Origin: Polynucleobacter sp. 78F-HAINBA
GTDB taxonomy: Bacteria > Pseudomonadota > Gammaproteobacteria > Burkholderiales > Burkholderiaceae
DNA length: 64,000 bases
Direction: 5' to 3'
Assembly: GCF_018882325.1 (NCBI RefSeq)
Contig: NZ_JACVOQ010000004.1
Location: 202,425-266,424, forward strand
Below the pieces are notes generated by a model, which worked only from the letters and a program-made list of their open reading frames with translations, did not search any database and was not told where the DNA came from. Shown one piece after another: positions 50,979-60,103 of the stretch; the first letter of the stretch is position 1; every line of letters starts with the position of its first letter. The position numbers and the translations under genes were made by a program.

Positions 50979-51325
50979 AGCCAGTCCTTGCGGAAATTAA
51001 AGGGCGGTAAAAGATTGGCGACTATCTTCATCGGGCCGTTTTCTGCCCCCCCCACCCAAGCGCTGTCGTTTAAAACGACACTCCAACAACAGCCCAACGA
51101 TAGAGCAGAGGATTCCGACATCTCTACCTCATCCCCCCATTTCCCGCCAATCTAATCAACATCCCTAAAAAGTGGCAACACTACAAAAGCAAAATGAATG
51201 GGAACTCTGAGAGGGCGGTGGAGTCGGTGTTCTAGGCTAGTGAACGATACGGTTTGGGCAGAATTTATACGCTGGACCATGATTTCCCAAGGTGTCAAAC
51301 AGTTTCATTTATAATTCCAACTCTT
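50979..51325. other. Non-coding stretch upstream of tRNA-Phe with tRNA and palindrome remnants
   Basis: I see no gene in these 347 bp. It contains a palindrome (TGTCGTTTAAAACGACA, 51064-51080), a 15-nt piece matching the D-arm/anticodon-stem part of tRNA-Phe (51100-51114, ATAGAGCAGAGGATT) and the tRNA-Phe promoter, with TATAAT at 51310-51315 and no clear -35. Confidence 0.5.
51064..51080. repeat. Short palindrome, copy 2 of 6
   Basis: TGTCGTTTAAAACGACA, a perfect palindrome around a central A, 20 bp before a tRNA-Phe remnant. Confidence 0.65.
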
Positions 51326-51401
51326 GGCCTGGTAGCTCAGTCGGTAGAGCAGAGGATTGAAAATCCTTGTGTCGGTGGTTCGATTCCGCCCCGGGCCACC
51401 A
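51326..51401 (+). tRNA. tRNA-Phe (GAA)
   Basis: A complete 76-nt tRNA. The 7-bp acceptor stem pairs GGCCTGG with CCGGGCC (one G-T pair), the D arm contains GCTCAGTCGGTAGAGC, the anticodon loop is TTGAAAA with anticodon GAA, the T arm is GGTGG-TTCGATT-CCGCC, and CCA is encoded. The first 38 nt are duplicated at 44609-44646, and 3' fragments occur at 53440, 54052 and 54298. Confidence 0.97.
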
Positions 51402-51409
51402 AGAATCTC

Positions 51410-51439
51410 AATAGCCCACTTGTTGGGCTATTTTCTTTT
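51410..51439 (+). terminator. Terminator of tRNA-Phe
   Basis: AATAGCCCA and TGGGCTATT form a 9-bp stem with a 5-nt loop, followed by TTCTTTT. It lies 8 nt after the tRNA CCA end and fits a Rho-independent terminator. Confidence 0.88.
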
Positions 51440-51479
51440 GGGTTGGATCCTTTAGTCTCGGATAGCCATATCTAGAACC

Positions 51480-51494
51480 GTCCTTTAAAAGGAC
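51480..51494. repeat. Short palindrome, copy 3 of 6
   Basis: GTCCTTTAAAAGGAC, a perfect palindrome around a central A. It differs from copies 2 and 4 by a compensating G-to-C/C-to-G pair in both arms, so the inverted symmetry is preserved. Confidence 0.6.
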
Positions 51495-51525
51495 AAATCA
51501 ATTAAACATCCCCGTATCAGTCGAT

Positions 51526-51540
51526 GTCGTTTAAAACGAC
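51526..51540. repeat. Short palindrome, copy 4 of 6
   Basis: GTCGTTTAAAACGAC, identical to the core of copy 2, located 22 bp past the 3' end of the antiporter gene. Confidence 0.65.
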
Positions 51541-51562
51541 GTCTTATGCTTCATATCAATCA

Positions 51563-53266
51563 TTACGAGGTTTGCTTTAGCTCCTTTAAAACTTCCATAT
51601 AGAAACGGTTCGCCAATTCATCCTCAGGAGTAAAAGATTGGCCCCAGCCCTCTTTGTTGTAAATCTCAATTTCTTCGCTATCTCTTGCGCGAATAAATAT
51701 AGCTATTTTTGGATTCAGTGTTCTTGCTGTTTCTATCATTTTGCTGACATCAATAGAGTCTTGAGAGGCAATAACTAAGACGGCAGCATTGGCAATATGC
51801 GCTTGAATCAACACAAATGGATCTGATGCATCTCCCGACACTGCTGGGGTTCCAATTTTTCTTAAATCTTCAACAATCGAGCGATCCTTTTCCGCCACTA
51901 CACAAGAGACGCCCTGAGCTCTTAATTTTTCTAGAACTCTTTTGCCAACTCGACCATGACCCACAATCACGACTTGCCCAGTCAGTAATGATTGCTGAGT
52001 AGATGAAGGCAGCAATGCGAGAGGATCCATGCGTTGATCTAATTCTCTTGCAAGAGATGAGCGCTTTCTGGCCCAGTTGATCAATGGTGAAATGCTGTCA
52101 AACAAAAATGAATTAAGTGCTATCGAAATGATGGCGCCTGCAAGTATTAAGCTATAAGCCTCATTTGGAATGAGGTTCATGGCTAAACCCATCCCTGCCA
52201 AAATGAAAGAGAACTCTCCAATTTGAGCCAAGCTGATACCAACAGTTGCGGCTGTGTTTAGTGGGTATCTGAAAAGTAAAACAAGGGCCATGGCTGCCAA
52301 TGTTTTTCCAACCAGAATAATAAAAATTACAACAAGTAGCTTCATGGGCTCTTGCCATAATATTTGGGGGTCAAATAGCATGCCTACCGATACGAAGAAA
52401 AGCACAGCAAATGCATCTCTAAGGGGCAAGGATTCGTCCGCGGCTCTTTTGCTTAATTTAGATTCACCGAGCATCATGCCTGCAAAAAATGCCCCCAAAG
52501 CAAAAGAAACATCAAATATCTTTGCAGCCAAGAAAGCGATGCCAATAGCAGAAGCGATCACTGCTAAAGTAAATAATTCTCTAGAGCCATTTTTTGCTAC
52601 TAGCCATAAGATTTTGGGTAGCAATCTTTTACCAATAACAAGCATGAGCACTATAAATGCGCTTACTTTGGCCAGTGTGATACCTATTGGCTTAAGTAAT
52701 TCAGTGAAATTACCACTGGTGGCGTTGGCTCCATCATGCTGAAATAATTCAGCTAATACAGGGAGAAGAACTAGGGCCAAAACCATGACCAAATCTTCGA
52801 CAACAAGCCAACCAACTGCAATTTTGCCGTTGGAGGTATCCAAAAGACCTTTATCTTCTAATGCACGTAAGAGGACAACCGTACTTGCAACCGACAGACT
52901 CAAGCCAAATATAAGTGAGCCCAATAAAGACCATCCCCAATTGGTTGCAACGAAAAAGCCGAGCGCCGTCGCAACTAACATCTGAAAAAGTGCGCCTGGA
53001 ATGGCAATTTTTTTCACGGCCATCAAATCGCCAATAGAAAAATGTAAGCCAACACCAAACATGAGTAGCATCACCCCAATCTCAGCCAATTGCATCGATA
53101 GACCAACGTCAGCAACAAATCCTGGCGTAGCTGGGCCAATAAGCACGCCTGCGAGTAGGTAACCTACCAATGGCGGCATTTTTAAATAAGTAACAGCAAA
53201 CCCCAGAATCAGCGCCAAGCTAAATCCAGCGGCAAGAATGGCGATAAGGCTTACATCATGTGGCAT
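51563..53266 (-). CDS. CPA2-type monovalent cation:proton antiporter (KefB/YbaL-like)
   Basis: A 567-residue transporter. About 12-13 membrane helices (residues 1-390) include PLVGYLLAGVLIGPATPGFV and SFALGAFFAGMMLGESKLSK. The C-terminal cytosolic RCK/TrkA-N domain starts GQVVIVGHGRVGKRVLEKLR, a Rossmann fold that binds NAD(H) or nucleotide. Length and domain order resemble YbaL/KefB-type proteins that exchange potassium or sodium for protons. It is read against its neighbours and sits between tRNA-Phe and its first 3' remnant, so it is likely cargo of an integrated element. Confidence 0.92.
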   Translation of the reverse strand: MPHDVSLIAILAAGFSLALILGFAVTYLKMPPLVGYLLAGVLIGPATPGFVADVGLSMQLAEIGVMLLMFGVGLHFSIGDLMAVKKIAIPGALFQMLVATALGFFVATNWGWSLLGSLIFGLSLSVASTVVLLRALEDKGLLDTSNGKIAVGWLVVEDLVMVLALVLLPVLAELFQHDGANATSGNFTELLKPIGITLAKVSAFIVLMLVIGKRLLPKILWLVAKNGSRELFTLAVIASAIGIAFLAAKIFDVSFALGAFFAGMMLGESKLSKRAADESLPLRDAFAVLFFVSVGMLFDPQILWQEPMKLLVVIFIILVGKTLAAMALVLLFRYPLNTAATVGISLAQIGEFSFILAGMGLAMNLIPNEAYSLILAGAIISIALNSFLFDSISPLINWARKRSSLARELDQRMDPLALLPSSTQQSLLTGQVVIVGHGRVGKRVLEKLRAQGVSCVVAEKDRSIVEDLRKIGTPAVSGDASDPFVLIQAHIANAAVLVIASQDSIDVSKMIETARTLNPKIAIFIRARDSEEIEIYNKEGWGQSFTPEDELANRFYMEVLKELKQTS

Positions 53267-53391
53267 GAATCTAACCCCTTAATACTGTTGGAATTCTTAA
53301 CATCACAATAATAGTTCACTGCATCAAAAGGGGTATTTGTGTTGTTGAGCTAACTCAATGGTTTGGATAATGATTAAAGGATCATATGAAA

Positions 53392-53408
53392 TGTCGTTTT
53401 AAAGGACA
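53392..53408. repeat. Short palindrome, copy 5 of 6
   Basis: TGTCGTTTTAAAGGACA, an imperfect palindrome combining the GTCG arm of copies 2 and 4 with the GGAC arm of copy 3. It ends 31 bp before a tRNA-Phe 3' remnant. Confidence 0.55.
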
Positions 53409-53439
53409 GTTTAGAGTTAGAGTCAGGCATCCTCGGCCC

Positions 53440-53465
53440 TGGTTCGATTCCGCCCCGGGCCACCA
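53440..53465 (+). repeat. tRNA-Phe 3'-end remnant 1
   Basis: These 26 nt are identical to the end of tRNA-Phe (T arm, acceptor 3' strand and CCA), and the next two bases (AG) also match the flank of the intact gene. No 5' half is attached. A terminator follows at once. Confidence 0.92.
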
Positions 53466-53474
53466 AGAAACACC

Positions 53475-53498
53475 AAAACCACCTTCGGGTGGTTTTTT
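53475..53498 (+). terminator. Terminator after tRNA-Phe remnant 1
   Basis: AAAACCACC and GGTGGTTTT form a 9-bp stem on a TTCG tetraloop, followed by TTTATT. A diverged copy lies at 54081. It may be the original tRNA-Phe terminator carried along with the 3' end. Confidence 0.88.
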
Positions 53499-53522
53499 AT
53501 TGCCTTGTGTAAAACTACCATC

Positions 53523-54047
53523 ATGAATATTGATGAATATCGTATAGCAACAGTCAAAGATGTTCCAGAGTTGGTGAGCTTGATAAACAACTCGTATCGT
53601 CCCAACGATTCTGAGGCTGGCTGGACTCATGAGTCAGAACTCATAGAGGGCGACAGAATTAACCCACAGCAACTTACTGATCTGCTTGATAGAGATGGGT
53701 CGACAATATTGCTCGGCCTAAACAAAGGCGAGATTGTTGCCTGCGTGAATATCAATGAAGAGTCAGGGGCGATTTATTTGGCCATGCTAACTGTTAAGCC
53801 GTCATGCCAAAATTTTGGGTTGGGCAAAGAAATGCTCCAGCTCGCAGAAGAGTATGTCGAGAACCAATATGAGTCTTCAACACTTAATTTGTTTGTCATT
53901 TCAGAGCGTAAGGAGTTGTATGATTTTTATTTACGCAGAGGCTATCAATCCACGGAAATAATCTCAGACTATCCAGCAAATGCTGGGGTTGGTATTCCCA
54001 AGGTCGTTGGACTTAAGTTGGCACTATTAACAAAGCAAATTTCCTAG
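53523..54047 (+). CDS. GNAT-family N-acetyltransferase
   Basis: A 174-residue acetyltransferase. The N-terminus MNIDEYRIATVKDVPELVSL is the usual first strand and helix, and the acetyl-CoA-binding motif appears in MLTVKPSCQNFGLGKEMLQL (Q-x-x-G-x-G/A variant), followed by LNLFVISERKELYDFYLRRG. Substrate unknown. I chose ATG 53523; a TTG at 53505 lies within the loop-out of the preceding terminator. The gene is framed by two diverged 65-bp repeats made of tRNA-Phe 3' end plus terminator. Confidence 0.9.
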   Translation: MNIDEYRIATVKDVPELVSLINNSYRPNDSEAGWTHESELIEGDRINPQQLTDLLDRDGSTILLGLNKGEIVACVNINEESGAIYLAMLTVKPSCQNFGLGKEMLQLAEEYVENQYESSTLNLFVISERKELYDFYLRRGYQSTEIISDYPANAGVGIPKVVGLKLALLTKQIS

Positions 54048-54051
54048 GCCC

Positions 54052-54077
54052 TGGTTCAATCCCGTCTCGAGCTATCA
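54052..54077 (+). repeat. tRNA-Phe 3'-end remnant 2 (diverged)
   Basis: This copy aligns to remnant 1 with several substitutions (TTCAAT for TTCGAT, CTCGAG for CCCGGG, CTATCA for CCACCA). The similarity extends on both sides, from GGCCCTGG before to the terminator hairpin after, so the whole unit 53435-53499 was duplicated or is an older att copy. Confidence 0.82.
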
Positions 54078-54080
54078 AGA

Positions 54081-54114
54081 AATACCAAAACCACCATCGG
54101 GTGGTTTTGGTATT
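54081..54114. terminator. Terminator after tRNA-Phe remnant 2
   Basis: A perfect 15-bp stem (AATACCAAAACCACC against its complement) on an ATCG loop. It follows the acetyltransferase stop and can work in both directions. Confidence 0.88.
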
Positions 54115-54147
54115 AAGATTAATATAAGTTAATTACCGGTGATTCAT

Positions 54148-54300
54148 ATGAAAAATTTGCTAATTGCCTTCGGCTCAGCCTTACTCGTTTTGGCCTTAAG
54201 CGGCTGTCTTGCGAGCACAACATCGCCCGTGGGTGTGAATTGCGACTATAGCCAAGGCAAGCCATTATGGGAGTTGCCTCTTGATTGTCAGGGTAGATAA
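54148..54300 (+). CDS. Small lipoprotein, 50 residues
   Basis: A short exported lipoprotein: MKNLLIAFGSALLVLALSGC is a signal peptide ending in the lipobox LSGC, and the mature part of about 31 residues contains two more cysteines (NCDYSQGKP and LDCQGR) that could form a disulphide. A ribosome-binding sequence is not obvious. The stop codon TAA forms the start of the next tRNA-Phe remnant. Function unknown; similar small lipoproteins occur in Burkholderiales. Confidence 0.75.
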   Translation: MKNLLIAFGSALLVLALSGCLASTTSPVGVNCDYSQGKPLWELPLDCQGR

Positions 54301-54338
54301 TCCTTGTGTCGGCGGTTCGATTCCGCCCCGAGCCACCA
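54298..54338 (+). repeat. tRNA-Phe 3'-half remnant 3
   Basis: This copy starts in the anticodon loop (AATCC) and runs through the T arm to CCA, with only two substitutions compared with the intact tRNA (GGCGG for GGTGG, CCGAG for CCGGG). It begins where the 5'-half copy at 44584-44646 ends, so the two are complementary halves of one gene, split by about 9.7 kb. Confidence 0.92.
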
Positions 54339-54394
54339 AGAAGGACGCAAATTACTAGACTTCTATAAGATGGATGAAGCCGGGGGGAATAACG

Positions 54395-54784
54395 ATGCCA
54401 TTGGTAAGAATTGATTTAAGCAAAAAATACTCTGAGGGCTTTGCACGGCAGGCCGGGGACATTGTCTATAACGTAATGCGAGAACAAATCAACGTTCCTG
54501 AAGATGATAAGTTCCAGATTATCACTAGACACGATGTATCGGAATTTAATCTTCCAAAAAGCTATTTGGGCATTGAATATTCAGAAGGGATCATTTTTAT
54601 TCAGGCGATCATAAGCTTTGGCAGATCCACAGATCTTAAAAAGAAGCTATACAGAGCCATTTGTGAATCCCTAGTTACAAATCTTCAAGTCAGAGCTCAA
54701 GATGTCTTTATCAACTTACTTGAGGTGAACAAAGAAAATTGGTCATTTGGTAATGGTGAAATGCAATATGCCGATAAGGCTTAA
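54395..54784 (+). CDS. Tautomerase-superfamily protein
   Basis: A 129-residue protein of the tautomerase fold. The start MPLVRIDLSKKY provides the catalytic N-terminal proline after removal of Met, and the core includes FQIITRHDVSEFNLPKSYLG and FINLLEVNKENWSFGNGEMQ, the pattern of the longer (about 130-residue) tautomerases. Start chosen at ATG 54395, because Pro2 must be first and GGGGGG precedes it. The natural substrate is unknown. Confidence 0.88.
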   Translation: MPLVRIDLSKKYSEGFARQAGDIVYNVMREQINVPEDDKFQIITRHDVSEFNLPKSYLGIEYSEGIIFIQAIISFGRSTDLKKKLYRAICESLVTNLQVRAQDVFINLLEVNKENWSFGNGEMQYADKA

Positions 54785-54815
54785 GTATCCCTAGATATTC
54801 TGCCTCACCAGAAAA

Positions 54816-54833
54816 ATTGTTTTAAACGACAAT
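54816..54833. repeat. Short palindrome, copy 6 of 6
   Basis: ATTGTTTTAAACGACAAT, imperfect; its inner 16 nt are identical to those of copy 1 at 49383, 5.4 kb away. It lies 30 bp upstream of the dehalogenase gene. Confidence 0.6.
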
Positions 54834-54862
54834 ACAAAGTCAGACTGATAACAGGGGGCTGC

Positions 54863-55546
54863 ATGTATAAGCTTATCGCTTTTGATGCTTATGGAACATT
54901 ATTTGATGTGTATTCCATGGGAAAGTTGGCAGAAGATTTATTTCCTGGCAATGGCCAGGCCTTTGCTCTAATGTGGCGTGATCGCCAAATTGAGTACACT
55001 CGCCTAGTCACCATGAGCGATCCTAATCCTGGTGGCAGTAAGCACTACCTTCCGTTTTGGGAATTAACAATTCGTTCATTGCGTTATGTATGTAAGCGCA
55101 TGAACTTAAATCTCACTCCTGACTACGAGAAGCGGTTGATGGATCAGTATGCCAAGCTCACTGGTTTTGAAGATAGTCTGCACGTTCTTAAGTCAATAAA
55201 AAATAAAAGTATTTCCACGGCAATTTTGTCCAATGGTAGTAGAGAGATGTTGGCGACGGTAGTTGAGAGCAATGGTCTTGCAGCTTACCTGGATCAGGTC
55301 GTCACTGTTGAGGATGTGCGATTATTTAAGACCGCCCCTCAAGCCTACGAGCTTCTTTTAAAAGCGTTTCCAGTTAAAAAAGAAGAGGTTCTTTTTGTAT
55401 CGAGCAATGCTTGGGATGCACTAGCAGCAAAGTGGTTTGGTTTTGATGTATTTTGGGTTAATCGGCTTGGGCACCCCTTTGAGGAGATTGGTGAGAAGCC
55501 AAACTATGAAGGCAGTTCGTTAAGCAACGTTTTAGAAGTTATTTAG
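54863..55546 (+). CDS. (S)-2-haloacid dehalogenase-type HAD hydrolase
   Basis: A 227-residue HAD-superfamily enzyme of the type II haloacid dehalogenase group, which hydrolyses L-2-haloacids to D-2-hydroxyacids. The nucleophile Asp8 is in LIAFDAYGTLFDVYS, the second motif is AILSNGSREML near residue 118, the lysine is in VRLFKTAPQAYELL, and the last motif is LFVSSNAWDALAAKWFGF. Length is normal for the group. AGGGGG upstream of ATG 54863 is a clear ribosome-binding site. Confidence 0.92.
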   Translation: MYKLIAFDAYGTLFDVYSMGKLAEDLFPGNGQAFALMWRDRQIEYTRLVTMSDPNPGGSKHYLPFWELTIRSLRYVCKRMNLNLTPDYEKRLMDQYAKLTGFEDSLHVLKSIKNKSISTAILSNGSREMLATVVESNGLAAYLDQVVTVEDVRLFKTAPQAYELLLKAFPVKKEEVLFVSSNAWDALAAKWFGFDVFWVNRLGHPFEEIGEKPNYEGSSLSNVLEVI

Positions 55547-55581
55547 AGCCTTTAAGTCTTGAGACGTAAAATGAATTCTTA

Positions 55582-56334
55582 ATGCCAATTGAGTTCATTC
55601 AGCGTCTAACAAGCGTACAGCGATCCCCCAAAACCAACATTCAATTGGGCGCCTACATGGCGTTTGTGGCGGGCGCTGTAAATGCCGGTGGTTTCTTGGC
55701 TATTTCTCGTTATACATCTCATATGAGCGGGATTATTTCCGCAATTGGCGATGACCTTGCTCTGAATGACTTCATTGCGGTTTTAGGCGGCATCTCACTT
55801 TTGCTCTCATTTCTATTTGGCGCAGCTACAACAGCCATCATTGTTAATTGGGGCCATAGAAGAAAAATTCATAGTGAGTTTGCCTTGCCGCTATTCCTTG
55901 AGGCTGCTCTGTTGTTAGTCTTTGGTTTGGTAGGCGCTAACCTCAATTTATATCTACCTTTAACCATTCCAGCAATCGCCCTTCTGCTGTGTTTTGTGAT
56001 GGGCTTACAAAATGCTATTGTCACTAAAGCTTCTAAAGCAGAAATTAGAACAACTCATATGACGGGCGTCATTACCGACATTGGAATAGAGGTAGGGAAG
56101 TTAATTTATTGGAATAAATCTACGCAAGCCAATGAAAGTGGATACGTCAGGGCGAATAGGGATAAATTAAAAACCCATTTATTTATTTTCGGAATGTTCT
56201 TGGTTGGCGGAATTATTGGAGCGCTTAGCTTCAAAACGGTCGGCTATATAGCGGTGATACCACTCTCCTTTTCTTTGGTGTTAATAGCCAGTTTGCAGAT
56301 GTATCGGGACATTAGAGTGCTAATAAAGGGCTAG
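55582..56334 (+). CDS. DUF1275 (YoaK-type) membrane protein
   Basis: A 250-residue membrane protein with about six hydrophobic helices. The DUF1275 pattern is clear: AYMAFVAGAVNAGGFLAISR followed by YTSHMSGIISAIGDDLA, and later LCFVMGLQNAIVTKASKAEI with RTTHMTGVITDIGIEVGKL. Function is unknown; transport is assumed for the family. Confidence 0.9.
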   Translation: MPIEFIQRLTSVQRSPKTNIQLGAYMAFVAGAVNAGGFLAISRYTSHMSGIISAIGDDLALNDFIAVLGGISLLLSFLFGAATTAIIVNWGHRRKIHSEFALPLFLEAALLLVFGLVGANLNLYLPLTIPAIALLLCFVMGLQNAIVTKASKAEIRTTHMTGVITDIGIEVGKLIYWNKSTQANESGYVRANRDKLKTHLFIFGMFLVGGIIGALSFKTVGYIAVIPLSFSLVLIASLQMYRDIRVLIKG

Positions 56335-56386
56335 CTTTTTCGCATTTGGATGCGAATAGGATGCGGCCTGTACTGCAATGATAAAA

Positions 56387-56414
56387 AATAAGGGAGGCAA
56401 AAGCCTCCCTTATT
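56387..56414. terminator. Bidirectional terminator between DUF1275 and katG
   Basis: A perfect 12-bp stem (AATAAGGGAGGC with its complement) around AAAA. It serves the two converging genes from both sides. Confidence 0.92.
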
Positions 56415-56438
56415 GATAACGGATTACTATTAAATTAA

Positions 56439-58589
<2,151 letters not shown>

Positions 58590-59069
58590 TTAGATCTCCT
58601 TGTAGGTAAATCATTTTTGCTTAGTTAGCCTGACTTATTCAGACTAACTGATAAAGCTATAAACAGTCTGTTTGGTTAGCAGTTTTTTATTCGCCCGCCA
58701 TGAATGTGATGAGAATGTTCATATTTAGCCCTTCCGGTTGGGCTCTGGCCGCAAAATGGTCAGTAGGTCCCGTTCATATTGATGGCTGAGGAAGTACAAG
58801 CCTTCTGCAATTACAGCCAATCTGGTTTGAATCTTCATTTTTAACTCCCTTCCTTGTGTGTTGTGATGGGATCATCTTGTTCTTTGTTAAATGATTCGTC
58901 CAATGAATTAATATGAACTTATTTATCGAATAAATAGATAATAAAATTGAGCGATATGAATTTGATGGTGTCATAGGACATCCTCAGTCTCGCAGGTAAA
59001 TCAGCATTGATCAAGCCAATATCAAAAGTTACCATCAGGTAATTCGGGCCTGAGCCCCTAGACAAGAAC
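58590..59069. other. katG upstream region
   Basis: About 480 bp between katG and the BLUF gene. Apart from the small frame at 58725-58838 it holds no credible gene. The part next to katG contains inverted TTAG..CTAA-like pieces (58620-58645) that could bind a regulator. Confidence 0.4.
58725..58838 (-). CDS. Possible small protein, 37 residues
   Basis: The frame begins MKIQTRLAVIAEGLYFLSHQ and ends ERDLLTILRPEPNRKG. A good ribosome-binding sequence (GGGAG, 8 bp before the ATG) supports translation, and the composition is protein-like. I recognise no family. It precedes katG on the same strand by about 135 bp and could be a leader or stress peptide. Confidence 0.4.
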   Translation of the reverse strand: MKIQTRLAVIAEGLYFLSHQYERDLLTILRPEPNRKG

Positions 59070-59474
59070 ATGAGCCAGCCCCCATTGATTTCCGTAAGCT
59101 ACATCAGCAAGGCAACCCAGGACATGGGTGTCTTGGCATTGATGCGCTTGACTGATCAGGCTGCGCAACTCAATCAAAAGTTGGGGCTATCCGGAGTGCT
59201 CTTTTATGAAAATCAACATTTTGGTCAGATATTAGAGGGGCCTCGTGCAGAGGTCACAAAAATATGGGAAAAAATTCAGCGAGACCCACGCCACCACCAG
59301 GTGCGCCTGTTGAATATGAAAGAGATCGAGGAAAGAAGTTTTCCCGCCTGGTCAATGCGCTTCTTCTTGGCAAAAGAAATCATTGCAAAGATGCCTAACC
59401 TTACTGGCGTATTGGACGGGCTGCCCGAGCATGATGTTGAGCTATTAAGGCTAATGCGAACAGCGGCAGAATGA
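59070..59474 (+). CDS. BLUF-domain photoreceptor, stand-alone
   Basis: A 134-residue blue-light sensor using FAD. The flavin-site residues of BLUF domains can all be placed: Tyr11 in ISVSYISKA, Asn35 in AAQLNQKLGLSGVLFYE, Gln53 in HFGQILEG, and Trp94 in FPAWSMRFF. No output domain is attached, so it must signal by protein contact, like PixD or BlrB. The nearby katG and peroxiredoxin suggest a light or oxidative-stress setting, which is inference. Confidence 0.9.
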   Translation: MSQPPLISVSYISKATQDMGVLALMRLTDQAAQLNQKLGLSGVLFYENQHFGQILEGPRAEVTKIWEKIQRDPRHHQVRLLNMKEIEERSFPAWSMRFFLAKEIIAKMPNLTGVLDGLPEHDVELLRLMRTAAE

Positions 59475-59533
59475 GAGCGAGCACCCTTTGGTGATGAGTA
59501 TGAGGCGGCCGTGTTAGCCACTAAACTACTTGC

Positions 59534-60103
59534 ATGAAGCAACTTCTATACTTTTTTCTGATTGCAGCGTTTGGGGTTTCCTTTGCGCAAGAGGTATCTA
59601 ATTCTTACGACTTAAAAGTTGCCGTCACCAGGGCAGGCGATCGCTTTCAGGTAAATGCAAGCTATGAGGTGCCGATTAACGTATGCGAAGCTTTTGCATT
59701 TATTACTGACTATGAGGGCGCTAAAATTTTGCCTGGAATAGTGGAGTCAAAAGTGCTCTCTAGATCAGGCAATAAAGTGAAGGTTGCTCGCTTGCTCGAA
59801 GAAAGAATTTTATTCATTCCATTTGAGATGCGATCTGAATTGGAGTTCGTAGAGCTGCCCAATAAAGCATTGCTCTTCGAGCAGGTAAGTGGAGACACCA
59901 AGTATTACAAGGGGAGCTGGCGGCTCTTGCCTGAAAAAGATTTCACTACGTTTAAATACGATGCACAGGTTGAGCCAAACTCTCTTGTGCCATCGGCGGT
60001 GATCGAGTTTTTTATCAAAAACATCGTGCGACGACAGTTTGAGTCAATGGCTGAGTTGGCATCTCAAAGAAAGCCCCCTCAAAAAACGGCATGTAAGTTG
60101 TAA
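59534..60103 (+). CDS. SRPBCC (START-like) domain protein, exported
   Basis: A 189-residue protein with a signal peptide (MKQLLYFFLIAAFGVSFA) and a START-like lipid-binding fold: SYEVPINVCEAFAFITDYEG, then a central beta sheet and a C-terminal helix (SAVIEFFIKNIVRRQFESMA). Related domains bind hydrophobic ligands such as quinones or lipids. Its TAATG junction with the next gene means that the two are translationally coupled. Confidence 0.82.
   Translation: MKQLLYFFLIAAFGVSFAQEVSNSYDLKVAVTRAGDRFQVNASYEVPINVCEAFAFITDYEGAKILPGIVESKVLSRSGNKVKVARLLEERILFIPFEMRSELEFVELPNKALLFEQVSGDTKYYKGSWRLLPEKDFTTFKYDAQVEPNSLVPSAVIEFFIKNIVRRQFESMAELASQRKPPQKTACKL

Noticed and set aside
53382..53630. Minus-strand ORF across tRNA-Phe remnant 1
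   Set aside because: It is read through the tRNA fragment and terminator hairpin and overlaps the acetyltransferase; it has no family features.
51064..54833. CRISPR array from the palindromes and tRNA remnants
   Set aside because: Spacings are irregular (tens to thousands of bp), copies differ and no cas gene is present.
58615..58670. OxyR site upstream of katG
   Set aside because: The ATAG-N7-CTAT spacing of the OxyR consensus could not be fitted convincingly.
58774..58974. 66-residue minus-strand ORF upstream of katG
   Set aside because: Low-complexity, AT-rich translation without ribosome-binding site; the 37-residue frame in another register has a better start.
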